Counted from the stretch's first letter, positions 17,066-24,654 are shown. The stretch: 64,000 nucleotides of DNA from Bacillaceae bacterium JMAK1 (GCA_012970285.1 JIBW01000002.1:930001-994000), one strand, 5' to 3'. Translations and numbers: made by a program. The notes: generated by a model not told the origin, from the sequence alone.

Positions 17066-17082
17066 ATGGTATTTGATACCAT
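17066..17082. promoter_or_regulatory. 17-bp perfect palindrome between ypjD and ypjC (candidate operator)
   Basis: ATGGTATTTGATACCAT: seven-base arms around TTG. It covers the -35 of the ypjC promoter and the -10 of the ypjD promoter, a position where one bound repressor would block both. I do not recognise the regulator. Confidence 0.6.
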
Positions 17083-17094
17083 GTCTAATTTCAA
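17066..17094 (-). promoter_or_regulatory. Sigma-A promoter of ypjD-dapB operon
   Basis: -35 TTGAAA (17089-17094), 17-base spacer, -10 TACCAT (17066-17071), reading on the minus strand about 30 bases before the ypjD start. The -10 lies inside the 17-bp palindrome at 17066-17082. Confidence 0.6.
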
Positions 17095-17101
17095 CTATAA
17101 T
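17073..17101 (+). promoter_or_regulatory. Sigma-A promoter of ypjC
   Basis: -35 TTGATA (17073-17078), 17-base spacer, perfect -10 TATAAT (17096-17101), 40 bases before the ypjC start. The -35 is within the palindrome. Confidence 0.8.
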
Positions 17102-17141
17102 GTGGAAGTTATCATTATCTAGATCAAAAGGAGGAATGGGC

Positions 17142-18014
17142 GTGTCTTATTGGTTGATGCATGCGAAACGCATTTTCGTAATTCTTCTCGGATGTGCGCT
17201 CGTTTCCTTCGGACTTGTCTATTTTAACATGGAAAACAGCTTAGCTGATGGCGGTTTTACAGGGATTACGCTAATTCTCTATTTTGTTTGGTCAATTGAC
17301 CCTGCCATTTCAAACATCGTTTTGAATATCCCTATGTTTATTTTAGGCTACCGCATACTCGGGCGTACCTTGTTCGTCTACACAATTATTGGAACACTTG
17401 GTATTTCATTATTTCTATGGATCTTTCAAGAATTCCCTGTTATTTACTTACCACTTCAAGATGACTTAGCACTCGCAGCCCTGTTCTCTGGTGTGTTTAT
17501 CGGTAGTGGACTTGGCATCGTTTTTCGAGTCGGCGGAACGACTGGTGGTGCCGATATTATTGCCAAGCTCGGATTTAAATATTTTGGCTTAAGTATGGGA
17601 CGTACACTGTTTATGGTCGATGCGATCGTAATCGCTAGTTCACTCGTTTACTTAGACTATCGTCAAGCGATGTACACGCTTGTTGCCGTGTTTGTTGCGG
17701 CAAGAGTGATTGATTTCATTCAACAAGGTGCCTACTCAGGTAAAGCGGCCTTTATTATTTCTGAGAACACAGGCGCAATTGCTGATGCAATTCTTATGGA
17801 AATGGACCGAGGCGCAACGATACTCACTGGACGTGGTTCATTTACAGGTAAAGAAAAAGAAGTGCTTTACTGCGTAATTGCACGTAATGAAACGGTTCGC
17901 TTAAAAAACCTCGTTGAAAAAACAGATCCCCACGCATTTATTACGATTTCAAACGTGCAAGATGTGATGGGCGAAGGATTTACACTCGATGACAAAAAGC
18001 AACCGTTACCTTAA
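17142..18014 (+). CDS. ypjC: YitT-family membrane protein YpjC
   Basis: Integral membrane protein of unknown function and the only plus-strand gene in the window. The 290 residues contain about five to six membrane segments in the first 200 residues (for instance RIFVILLGCALVSFGLVYF and LFSGVFIGSGLGIVF), then a soluble DUF2179 domain (about 215-285) with GRGSFTGKEKEVLYCVI. I prefer the GTG at 17142, seven bases after AAAGGAGG; the ATG at 17136 is only one base from it. B. subtilis ypjC is beside ypjD as well. Promoter and candidate operator are shared with ypjD. Confidence 0.85.
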   Translation: MSYWLMHAKRIFVILLGCALVSFGLVYFNMENSLADGGFTGITLILYFVWSIDPAISNIVLNIPMFILGYRILGRTLFVYTIIGTLGISLFLWIFQEFPVIYLPLQDDLALAALFSGVFIGSGLGIVFRVGGTTGGADIIAKLGFKYFGLSMGRTLFMVDAIVIASSLVYLDYRQAMYTLVAVFVAARVIDFIQQGAYSGKAAFIISENTGAIADAILMEMDRGATILTGRGSFTGKEKEVLYCVIARNETVRLKNLVEKTDPHAFITISNVQDVMGEGFTLDDKKQPLP

Positions 18015-18018
18015 AAGA

Positions 18019-18046
18019 AGAGCCCAATCTATTGAGATTGGGCTCT
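18019..18046. terminator. Bidirectional terminator between ypjC and the YugP-like gene
   Basis: Perfect 12-bp stem AGAGCCCAATCT / AGATTGGGCTCT with loop ATTG, flanked by A-rich sequence on the left and TTTCTTCTT on the right. It serves converging transcripts from both strands. Confidence 0.9.
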
Positions 18047-18052
18047 TTCTTC

Positions 18053-18742
18053 TTAATCATTGTTTGCCATTACGTACATTAGAATGAAACGAACCAATTC
18101 TAAGACTGCAACGAGTGCACCCGCTACGTACGTTAAAGCTGCGGCATTTAAAACTTTCTTCGAGCTTTTCTCTTCGTCATTTCGGATGATTCCACTAGCA
18201 ACCATCTGTCCCATCGCCCGGTTTGATGCATCAAACTCAACTGGCAACGTGACGAGTTGGAAGACAACTGCAGCAGCCATGAAAATAATCCCGGCTAAGA
18301 GCAGTTGCGACATGCCTAAAAGCATACCTGCTATGATGAAAATAAACGAGAAGTTCGAGCCAAAACTTGCAAACGGTACGAGCCTTGAACGAAGACGCAT
18401 AAAGCTGTAATCTTGTGCATCTTGAATGACGTGTCCAACTTCGTGAGCGGCTACGGCATTTCCGGCAATCGATGTACCGTAATAGTTATCTTCGGATAAA
18501 CGAACCGCTTTCTTCGACGGGTCGTAATGGTCCGTTAACTTGCCCTTAACAGGCTCAACAGTTACATCATAGATCCCGTTATCTTGCATAATTTTCTGTG
18601 CGACTTGAGCACCTGTCATGCCCGAGCTGCTCTGTTTTTGAGAAAATTTATTAAACGTTGATTTCACTCGCATTTGCGCGTAGATTGGAATGATTAAAAT
18701 CAAAGCAAAATAAATTAAAAATGCTCCTAAACTACCAAACAT
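18053..18742 (-). CDS. YugP-type membrane zinc metallopeptidase
   Basis: Putative membrane protease; substrate unknown. The 229-residue protein has an N-terminal membrane segment, the zinc motif HEVGH (near residue 108) with preceding VRLSEDNYYGTSIAGNAVAA typical of the DUF2268/YugP family, and three more hydrophobic segments. The third metal ligand is probably the Glu in LPVEFDASNRA. I use ATG 18742 behind GGAGGT. B. subtilis yugP lies elsewhere, so finding it between ypjB and ypjC is a local insertion. Confidence 0.85.
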   Translation of the reverse strand: MFGSLGAFLIYFALILIIPIYAQMRVKSTFNKFSQKQSSSGMTGAQVAQKIMQDNGIYDVTVEPVKGKLTDHYDPSKKAVRLSEDNYYGTSIAGNAVAAHEVGHVIQDAQDYSFMRLRSRLVPFASFGSNFSFIFIIAGMLLGMSQLLLAGIIFMAAAVVFQLVTLPVEFDASNRAMGQMVASGIIRNDEEKSSKKVLNAAALTYVAGALVAVLELVRFILMYVMANND

Positions 18743-18773
18743 GTTTGCACCTCCACACACTTCCTTATTAACT

Positions 18774-18803
18774 AGTTTACAAAACCTAGTCGTTGACCGT
18801 CAA
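18774..18803 (-). promoter_or_regulatory. Promoter of the YugP-like gene
   Basis: -35 TTGACG (18798-18803), 18-base spacer, -10 TAAACT (18774-18779). A short palindrome GTTGACCGTCAAC (18792-18804) covers the -35. Confidence 0.55.
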
Positions 18804-18807
18804 CAAA

Positions 18808-19596
18808 TCAGCCTCGTTCACGATCTTTTTGGCCTTTGTACTTTCTTACTCCAACATACGTAAGAGATGCAACAATTGCTGAACCGACCATAATAATAAC
18901 ACTAATTAATGAAGGATCATTTTCTTTTTCTTCCATGTTGTACAATCGTGTAATTTCAAAAACGAGCGCCTTGAAAAAAGGCTCCGCTTCATCACCTTCC
19001 ACGAGGCGGTGTCTGTGGTCTGTCATAAACTGCAACAATGACCTCAATTCTTCTTGCTCTGAAGGCGTTTTTCTTAGCATCATCGCAGCTTGGACTTTAT
19101 GAAATTCTAACGTCCACTCATTCCACAAACGTTGAAACAATACTGAATCATCATGCTCTACCGCTTCTCGCACGTCTTCAAGTTGTCCGAGCACATCATC
19201 TCGTGTTTCTAACCACTTCGGTTCAACTGGGTGAATGACGGCATCGATTAAGTAAAAGAATCGATATGCTTCGCGTACTCGTTCTTCATGAGGCAAGCTT
19301 GTACTCGTTAATGCTTGTTCCATTCTCTCATAGCTTGTCACTAGAATGCTCAGATCATGTATGTCTAAAGAGACCGCACTATAGTCTGAATCCGTTATCG
19401 GCTTTGACATTTCCTTTAAGGTCCTTCGCGCTTGTTCATACTGCTTTTCATTAACGTCTCGCAAGACGTTTTCGGCTTGGACGTGTAGATGCACCCACTC
19501 TTCGCGATCATCCTCTGCCGCAATGGTCACATCTGTTGTAAGCGCAAAGCTTAGTAAGAACAACGTACCTAATAGAAACATTATCCCCCTACGCAC
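18808..19596 (-). CDS. ypjB: Sporulation protein YpjB
   Basis: Sporulation-associated membrane protein with unknown activity. The 262-residue protein has a signal peptide (cleavage near TIAAED), a long charged helical extracytoplasmic region, one membrane segment near the C-terminus (LISVIIMVGSAIVASLTYVGV) and a basic tail KYKGQKDRERG. I choose the GTG at 19596, seven bases after GAGGGGG; an ATG five codons later has a less suitable spacing. It follows ypjA, as in B. subtilis. Confidence 0.82.
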   Translation of the reverse strand: MRRGIMFLLGTLFLLSFALTTDVTIAAEDDREEWVHLHVQAENVLRDVNEKQYEQARRTLKEMSKPITDSDYSAVSLDIHDLSILVTSYERMEQALTSTSLPHEERVREAYRFFYLIDAVIHPVEPKWLETRDDVLGQLEDVREAVEHDDSVLFQRLWNEWTLEFHKVQAAMMLRKTPSEQEELRSLLQFMTDHRHRLVEGDEAEPFFKALVFEITRLYNMEEKENDPSLISVIIMVGSAIVASLTYVGVRKYKGQKDRERG

Positions 19597-19662
19597 TGCA
19601 AAGCCCCCTCTCTTGTCCCATTACAAAATCCTATGTAGAAAAGGACAAGAGTAGACCTTCAT

Positions 19663-20268
19663 TCACGCTCGAGGTAACTTTAAATGATAACGATCACTAC
19701 GAATGTTAAACCAATAGACGATAAACACGCCGAGTAAGCCTAACCAAAACGTAAAGTAGCCAATCACATCAATGTGTGGCATGAGCACACTATGGACACC
19801 TGGGTGCATACCAAATACATAATCAATAATATCATTGTGTACCGTCCATACAGCAGCTGCGATTAAATGCCACGGTTTAATTCGATAATACGGTAAAAAC
19901 AACAAAGCTTGTAGCGCCATCCCTGCATGCGACGCGATGAGCATGTAATTTTGCCACGTAAGTGTCGCCCCCATCGCACCTGCACCAACATTCATAAACA
20001 CAGCCCAAATCCCATACTTGAAAAGCGTAACCGCAGCAAGCGCCTCTAATAAGCCTGAGTTTTTACGAAGCAATAGTGCAGCTAATACAGCTGTAAAAAA
20101 AAGACTAGCCGTCGGGCTATCTGGTACAAATGGTATGAAGATCGTTGGTGTGACGAGCAATTGACTTTCATACCAAACAAAGCCATATAACGTTCCAAGG
20201 GCATTAATAATAAACAACGCCCATAATCCGAACGGGTGACCTACGACATGAATTAATGTGCGAATCAT
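19663..20268 (-). CDS. ypjA: DUF1405 membrane protein YpjA
   Basis: Unknown function. The 201 residues are almost wholly hydrophobic with about six membrane segments (for example LWALFIINALGTLYGFVWY, LGLLGVFIVYWF), a conserved W-rich segment IKPWHLIAAAVWTVHNDIIDYVFG and the ending RSDRYHLKLPRA. Size, family and position beside ypjB match B. subtilis ypjA. Confidence 0.82.
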   Translation of the reverse strand: MIRTLIHVVGHPFGLWALFIINALGTLYGFVWYESQLLVTPTIFIPFVPDSPTASLFFTAVLAALLLRKNSGLLEALAAVTLFKYGIWAVFMNVGAGAMGATLTWQNYMLIASHAGMALQALLFLPYYRIKPWHLIAAAVWTVHNDIIDYVFGMHPGVHSVLMPHIDVIGYFTFWLGLLGVFIVYWFNIRSDRYHLKLPRA

Positions 20269-20300
20269 ATTTATGGCCTCACTTTACTAGCATAATACAG

Positions 20301-20328
20301 AAAGAGCTGACATACATGTCAGCTCTTT
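20301..20328 (-). terminator. Terminator of the qcrABC operon
   Basis: 12-bp stem AAAGAGCTGACA / TGTCAGCTCTTT with a 4-base loop, followed on the minus strand by TTTCTG. Lies 15 bases past the qcrC stop. Confidence 0.85.
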
Positions 20329-20343
20329 CTTAGTTAGATCGGC

Positions 20344-21210
20344 TTAAGCGTCTGCTTCTTCGTCTTCTTCAGCATCCTCGCCGTTTTCTTCTTCTGCACC
20401 TTCTTCAGATTCTTCTTCATCTGTTTCAGCGCCTTCTTCTGAACTTCCTTCTTCAAGCACGTATTCTGCAAGAATCATTAATTCTTCTTCAGAACCGTCA
20501 TCAAGATCATAAATCGGTGGCATTTCACCCATACCTTCGACTGCGATTTGTGCAATACCTTCAGCATCATAACCGAGGTCATAAAGGTCAGGTCCCATGG
20601 CTGTACCTTCCATGTTATCACCGTGACACGAAATACATGCCTGTTCTACGTACATGTCATACCCTTCGTGACTCGTATCGATTTCTCGTACGTCGTCATC
20701 GATTGATGCAGCGCCACCCCATTCGTGTTGGTCGCCTGCTTCCCAAGTTAAGTATGCTACAGAGATGAAACCGAGGAGCATCATACCTGTTGCTATTGGA
20801 CGCTTAGAAAGACGTCGCTCTGGTCCTTTATCAAGCCAAGGTGCTAATAGTAACGCACCAAATGCTAGACCAGGAATGACAACAGTTCCGAGGATCGTTA
20901 AGTTACCAGCTGCTGCAGGATACTTTAAAAGTTGGTATAGAAATAAGAAGAACCAGTCCGGAACAGGAATATAACCAGTCGCATTCGGATCGGCTGGTTG
21001 CTCAAGCGGTGCCGGGTGGGCAACCGTTAAGCAGAGAAAGCCGATAAGGAATACTGCACCGACGAGCCATTCTTTCAATAAGTAGTTCGGAAAGAATGCC
21101 TCAGTTTTGCCGGGGTACTCCGAATAATCTTTAGGTGTATTATTCATCCGATGTTCGCGAGCAGGAATTCTCGAGTCTCCGACAAACTTCATACCTTTAC
21201 CGCGTTTCAT
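20344..21210 (-). CDS. qcrC: Menaquinol:cytochrome c reductase, cytochrome b/c subunit
   Basis: Third subunit of the Bacillus bc complex: subunit-IV-like membrane part (three segments, residues about 45-160, with PVPDWFFLFLYQLLKYP) fused to a cytochrome c domain on the outer face, haem site CISCH near residue 193 and a likely axial Met in MGEMPPIYD. The 288 residues exceed the B. subtilis protein (255) by a C-terminal tail of about 35 residues that is almost wholly Glu, Asp, Ala, Gly and Ser. Such acidity on an exported domain suits life at high external pH; that is inference. ATG at 21210 follows GGAGGGG. Confidence 0.95.
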   Translation of the reverse strand: MKRGKGMKFVGDSRIPAREHRMNNTPKDYSEYPGKTEAFFPNYLLKEWLVGAVFLIGFLCLTVAHPAPLEQPADPNATGYIPVPDWFFLFLYQLLKYPAAAGNLTILGTVVIPGLAFGALLLAPWLDKGPERRLSKRPIATGMMLLGFISVAYLTWEAGDQHEWGGAASIDDDVREIDTSHEGYDMYVEQACISCHGDNMEGTAMGPDLYDLGYDAEGIAQIAVEGMGEMPPIYDLDDGSEEELMILAEYVLEEGSSEEGAETDEEESEEGAEEENGEDAEEDEEADA

Positions 21211-21256
21211 CTGTTCCCCTCCTTTGATGTTAATTGAGGGGCAATCTCACTAACTC

Positions 21257-21928
21257 CTATAGTGGACCGGAGATGCCCTGTCTACGAATCATAATAAAGT
21301 GAACAGCTATTAAACCAAGTAAAGCTCCTGGCAAGAAGAATACGTGGATTGCAAAGAACCTCGTTAGCGTTTGCGCACCAATAACTTCTCCACCGGCAAT
21401 TAATGTTTCTAGCGTATCCCCGACAACGGGAACGCTGGCGACAATTTCAAGCGTTACTTGTGTTGCGAAATAAGCTTTCATATCCCAAGGAAGTAAATAC
21501 CCTGTTAAACCTAATGCTAAAATCACGAAAAAGATAAGTACACCGACAACCCAGTTAATTTCTCTAGGTTTCTTGTATGAGCCGGTAAAGAAAACACGTA
21601 AAGTATGCAGGAACATCATGACAATAACGACGCTGGCACCCCAATGGTGCATCCCGCGGACGATCATACCAAATGCTACTTCACTCTGTAAGTATTCTAC
21701 CGACGCGTGTGCATTAACAATGTCCGGAACGTAATACATTGTAAGGAACATTCCGGAAAGAATTTGAATAACGACAGTAAAAAACGTCAAGCCGCCAAAG
21801 CAGTAGACAAACGCCGAGAAATGATGTCCCGGGTTTACGTGCTCAGGCACTTCATGATCGGCGATGTCACGCCATATTGGCGTAATATCGATACGGTCGT
21901 CGATCCAATCGTAGATACGTTGTAACAT
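21257..21928 (-). CDS. qcrB: Menaquinol:cytochrome c reductase, cytochrome b subunit
   Basis: Membrane cytochrome b6-type subunit that binds the haems and oxidises menaquinol. The 223 residues (224 in B. subtilis) have four membrane segments and paired haem-ligand histidines in GMHHWGASVVIVMMFLHTLRVF and FFAIHVFFLPGALLGLIAVHF. Ends in RRQGISGPL as in relatives. Lies between qcrA (14 bases) and qcrC (46 bases). Confidence 0.97.
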   Translation of the reverse strand: MLQRIYDWIDDRIDITPIWRDIADHEVPEHVNPGHHFSAFVYCFGGLTFFTVVIQILSGMFLTMYYVPDIVNAHASVEYLQSEVAFGMIVRGMHHWGASVVIVMMFLHTLRVFFTGSYKKPREINWVVGVLIFFVILALGLTGYLLPWDMKAYFATQVTLEIVASVPVVGDTLETLIAGGEVIGAQTLTRFFAIHVFFLPGALLGLIAVHFIMIRRQGISGPL

Positions 21929-21942
21929 CCTTCGTGCCCCTC

Positions 21943-22443
21943 CTACTGTTGTGGTTGTGGCCGCCCAACATAAATTACGCCATCACGAATTTCGGTATCA
22001 TAACGATGTAGCGGCTCTGTTGGCGGCGTGCCTGGCACATTCGTTCCGTCGATTTCAAATCGTCCAAAGTGGCACGGACAGAAAAATTGCTCTGGATTGT
22101 TCTCATCGCCACCAAAGTTTACCGTACAACCAAGGTGTGTACACGTTGGAGACAATGCAATAACTTCATCGCCGCTCAAATATGCCCAAACCGTATCCTC
22201 CATCGTTTGTGTAACCCAGCCATCTTCAACTTCATACGTTAAAGAAAAAGGTTGTGGCTCTTCTGTTAGATCGGAAAGCGGTGTTAACTCATTCTTGTCT
22301 CCGGCAGCATCGGCTTGTAGAATCGGATCTACCGCAAATCGAACCATAGGCATGACCATTGCAGCACCCATGAAACCGCCTACACCCATGAGCGTATACG
22401 TTAGAAATTGACGTCTTGATACGTTGTGATTTTTCTCACTCAC
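21943..22443 (-). CDS. qcrA: Menaquinol:cytochrome c reductase, Rieske iron-sulfur subunit
   Basis: Carries the [2Fe-2S] centre that takes electrons from menaquinol. The 166-residue protein starts with the twin-Arg-like NVSRRQFLTYTLMGVGGFMG export/anchor segment and has the Rieske ligands CTHLGC and CPCHFGRFE near residues 114-140. The start is GTG at 22443, seven or so bases after GGGGGGGA. A candidate 31-codon leader frame stops directly before this GTG. In B. subtilis the operon responds to CcpA, AbrB and ResD; here only a dyad upstream of the promoter can be seen. Confidence 0.96.
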   Translation of the reverse strand: MSEKNHNVSRRQFLTYTLMGVGGFMGAAMVMPMVRFAVDPILQADAAGDKNELTPLSDLTEEPQPFSLTYEVEDGWVTQTMEDTVWAYLSGDEVIALSPTCTHLGCTVNFGGDENNPEQFFCPCHFGRFEIDGTNVPGTPPTEPLHRYDTEIRDGVIYVGRPQPQQ

Positions 22444-22539
22444 TTAAGTTCCCCCCCTACGTTGCAAAATCAATGCAAATTTTGCACTGCGCAAGAGCTG
22501 ATCAAGGGTAGTTGTGAAACCATTCACGCGTAAAACCAT
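22444..22539 (-). CDS. Possible 31-residue leader peptide before qcrA
   Basis: ATG at 22539, 31 codons, TAA at 22444-22446 directly abutting the qcrA GTG; the qcrA ribosome binding site lies inside it. It begins MVLRVNGF and ends QRRGGT. Only a weak GAGAG precedes it. It could couple translation to qcrA or be chance; no similarity is recognised. Confidence 0.3.
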   Translation of the reverse strand: MVLRVNGFTTTLDQLLRSAKFALILQRRGGT

Positions 22540-22578
22540 GATTCGCTCTCTTTCCATTTATAAGACTAAGACATATAT

Positions 22579-22608
22579 ATGATAGCGTAGGCGTTTTGGA
22601 CATGTCAA
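22579..22608 (-). promoter_or_regulatory. Promoter of qcrABC
   Basis: Perfect -35 TTGACA (22603-22608), 18-base spacer, -10 TATCAT (22579-22584). The leader to qcrA is about 130 bases and includes a short GCAAAAT/ATTTTGC hairpin (22462-22483) just before the ribosome binding site. Confidence 0.8.
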
Positions 22609-22610
22609 TC

Positions 22611-22634
22611 TTTTCACAAAGCTATTTGTGAGAA
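22611..22634. promoter_or_regulatory. 24-bp dyad upstream of the qcr promoter (candidate operator)
   Basis: Inverted repeats TTTTCACAAA and TTTGTGAGAA around GCTA, ending three bases from the -35. TTTGTGA half-sites resemble the reported ResD recognition sequence TTTGTGAAT, and qcr is a ResD target in B. subtilis. Assignment is inference. Confidence 0.5.
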
Positions 22635-22639
22635 ATATA

Positions 22640-23110
22640 TTAAAGACTGTCCTCTTTACGCCATTCTGCCATTACGTCTGGAAGTAATTGCTGCATTTGT
22701 TCACGAATTGTTTTACTCCGATAATTTGGGTCCAAGTGCTCAATTGGCAAATGTGGGATCCATAATAATAACCCTGGAACTTGGTCTTCCAGCTGCTTTA
22801 ATGCTGGGTCACTCGTCATCCAGATCACATGGTTTTTGCCATCTTTTTTGAAAGCTTCCGCCCACATGCCTAAGCGTTCCCCAATTTCTGTTACTGATTC
22901 ACTAGACAAATACATCAGCGGAGGAAGTTGCATGAGCCTTCCTCTAAACTGCTTTTCCATTTCCATCGTTATGAGAGAAATGTATTCTCCCATCGCAACC
23001 TTCTGCCTAAGGTCATCGTCTAATGCAACTGGCAACAACGGAACGAGCATCGTATCTACATAGGCTTTTGATTGTTGATACGTATCGATATCACTCGTTT
23101 GAAAACGCAT
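22640..23110 (-). CDS. ypiF: DUF2487 protein YpiF
   Basis: Unknown function. The 156 residues have no signal peptide or membrane segment; the sequence opens MRFQTSDIDTYQQSKAYVDTMLVPLLPV and shows an aspartate/threonine-rich core VIWMTSDPAL. Family and position between ypiA and qcrA match B. subtilis. Starts one base after the ypiA stop. ypiB, which lies between them in B. subtilis, is absent. Confidence 0.82.
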   Translation of the reverse strand: MRFQTSDIDTYQQSKAYVDTMLVPLLPVALDDDLRQKVAMGEYISLITMEMEKQFRGRLMQLPPLMYLSSESVTEIGERLGMWAEAFKKDGKNHVIWMTSDPALKQLEDQVPGLLLWIPHLPIEHLDPNYRSKTIREQMQQLLPDVMAEWRKEDSL

Positions 23111-23111
23111 C

Positions 23112-24380
23112 TTACCACTCCTCTTCTAGCAACGTCTGTACGTACATTCTTAGCTGTTGATTATCTTCTTGTAAAAGAAGTGCACGTTTAAAAGCATCGA
23201 TCGCTTCTTCACGTTTGCCATTTTCAAGTAACAAGTACCCATATTCTTCCATCGCTAGTCCATCCGAAGAAAGGTATTCTTGTACTTGTTCAAACAAGAG
23301 CAGCGCACCTTCTACATCGTCTTCAAGCTGTTTTGCTTTGCCTTCGTAGTATAAAAACAGCGGATCTTCTTCCCCACTCGTTTTCAAACGATGAATTAAA
23401 GCCATAATTTCTTCGGCATCTTCTTGTTCATAATACAGTTCTAAAAGTTGTGATGCCGCTTTATGGTTAGCTGGATTTAGATCAAGCACCCGTAAGAAAG
23501 CACGTGTCGCTTCATCGGTTGCACCTGTTGTTTGGTTTAGGTGTCCTTCTTTTAAATACAACTGTTCATTTTCTTCATCTTGTACAAGACCTGCTCGTGT
23601 AAGTTCTAGTGCCTTGTCAGCGTTCCCTTCTTGCTCATACGCTTCAATTAGCGGGACATAAAGGCTCGTAAAGGCAGGATCCTTCGCTCGGAGTGCTTCT
23701 AACTGCTCAATAGCAGTCTCAGTCATTCCAGCTTGTAGGGCCGTAAAGCCATATCCGAACAACGCTCTCGGTTCAGCTCGCTCATCAACCGCATCTTCGT
23801 AGTAATTGAGAGACGTCTCCCACTCACCTGTGTTGCTGTAACTTTCTGCAAGCAACAAGTTCATGTTCGCTTCTTCAGAAGAAAACCCATGTTCAATCGC
23901 TTGCTTTAGAAATGGAATTGCCTTCTGGTAGCTCCCTTGTTCAACGTAGTAACTTCCGATACCTGCAAGTAGAACTGGCTCTTTTGGAGCAATTTCCATC
24001 GCTTTGAACAGCTTTTGTTCAGCTACTTCTTCCAATCCTTGCAATTGATACAAGTCCGCCAGTAACATTTGCGCTTCCACATAAGAATGGTCACTTTGTC
24101 CAATGTTCTCTAGACTCGTAATTGCGATTTCTTCTTCATCAAGATCAATCGCAGCCTCTGCTTTTAACGTTAGTAAACTTCCTTCATTCGGGAACTTTAC
24201 TAGCAGTTCATCAACCATCGTCATGCTTTTTTGTGCATGTCCAAGTTCTTGATAAATCGCGGCTACTTGAAACTGTGTATCGTCATCTTCATGATTTTCA
24301 AGCGTGCTAAGAATCGTAAGTCCCTTCTCAACGTCGCCTCGCTCAATGAGTTGTACAGCTTCCATTAGCTGTTCTTGCAT
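23112..24380 (-). CDS. ypiA: Tetratricopeptide-repeat protein YpiA
   Basis: Unknown role, likely a protein-protein scaffold in the cytoplasm. The 422 residues consist of about eleven TPR-like helical repeats (for example YYVEQGSYQKAIPFLKQAIE, LFLYYEGKAKQLEDDVEGAL), strongly acidic. Length matches B. subtilis YpiA (423). ATG at 24380 follows GGAGGGG. An extended -10 promoter lies 36 bases upstream. Confidence 0.85.
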   Translation of the reverse strand: MQEQLMEAVQLIERGDVEKGLTILSTLENHEDDDTQFQVAAIYQELGHAQKSMTMVDELLVKFPNEGSLLTLKAEAAIDLDEEEIAITSLENIGQSDHSYVEAQMLLADLYQLQGLEEVAEQKLFKAMEIAPKEPVLLAGIGSYYVEQGSYQKAIPFLKQAIEHGFSSEEANMNLLLAESYSNTGEWETSLNYYEDAVDERAEPRALFGYGFTALQAGMTETAIEQLEALRAKDPAFTSLYVPLIEAYEQEGNADKALELTRAGLVQDEENEQLYLKEGHLNQTTGATDEATRAFLRVLDLNPANHKAASQLLELYYEQEDAEEIMALIHRLKTSGEEDPLFLYYEGKAKQLEDDVEGALLLFEQVQEYLSSDGLAMEEYGYLLLENGKREEAIDAFKRALLLQEDNQQLRMYVQTLLEEEW

Positions 24381-24415
24381 ACAACCCCTCCATTACCGAT
24401 CTGAATTCCTTCTTA

Positions 24416-24424
24416 ATTATAGCA
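24416..24424 (-). promoter_or_regulatory. Extended -10 promoter of ypiA-ypiF
   Basis: TGCTATAAT on the minus strand: TATAAT preceded by the TGN extension. No convincing -35 at 16-18 bases. A second TATAAT lies about 95 bases further upstream, near 24505. Confidence 0.55.
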
Positions 24425-24467
24425 AAAACCTACGAACAATGGCTACGTTTGAACGTTACAAGGCAGT

Positions 24468-24486
24468 GAACAATTGGTAATTGTTC
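24468..24486. promoter_or_regulatory. 19-bp dyad upstream of ypiA (candidate operator)
   Basis: GAACAATTGGTAATTGTTC, eight-base perfect arms around a 3-base centre, between two TATAAT boxes. A separate GTGAACAA copy lies inverted at 24526-24533. Regulator unknown. Confidence 0.4.
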
Positions 24487-24548
24487 CATCATACCCAAAA
24501 TTATAACGAACATCCTAACAAAACTTGTTCACAAAATCAAAAAAACGA

Positions 24549-24648
24549 CAAAAAAAAGCCCGAATCATAAAGCGTAAACGCTTACAATTCGAACCGAGCA
24601 AAATAGCGCTCTAGATTATGGATAGGAGTGGAGAGAAACCATACGCTA
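24549..24648 (-). ncRNA. Candidate small RNA (about 100 nt) between aroA and ypiA
   Basis: A strong promoter at 24655-24682 is followed after about 100 bases by an intrinsic terminator, with no open frame or ribosome binding site between. The 5' part can fold as AGCG-TATGG stems closing a 17-base pyrimidine-rich loop TTTCTCTCCACTCCTAT (24622-24638), which is complementary to purine-rich ribosome binding sites. The 3' part is the terminator hairpin. This layout is that of trans-acting sRNAs of Firmicutes such as RoxS and FsrA, which it does not resemble in sequence as far as I recall. A terminated leader of ypiA is the alternative. Confidence 0.6.
24558..24599 (-). terminator. Terminator of the candidate small RNA
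   Basis: Imperfect stem starting GCTCGGTTCGAAT and ending ATTCGGGC, with TTTA loop in the core AAGCG/CGCTT, followed by eight T on the minus strand. The stem contains TGTAAGCGTTTACG, one mismatch from a CcpA cre site, probably a by-product of the stem. Confidence 0.85.
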
Positions 24649-24654
24649 ATTAGT

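Noticed and set aside
22611-22634. FNR or Rex site upstream of qcr
   Set aside because: Half-sites are in the opposite order (TCACA...TGTGA) from the FNR (TGTGA...TCACA) and Rex consensus.
24573-24590. CcpA cre-like TGTAAGCGTTTACG
   Set aside because: Falls in the stem of the sRNA terminator, downstream of the promoter; symmetry of the stem explains it.
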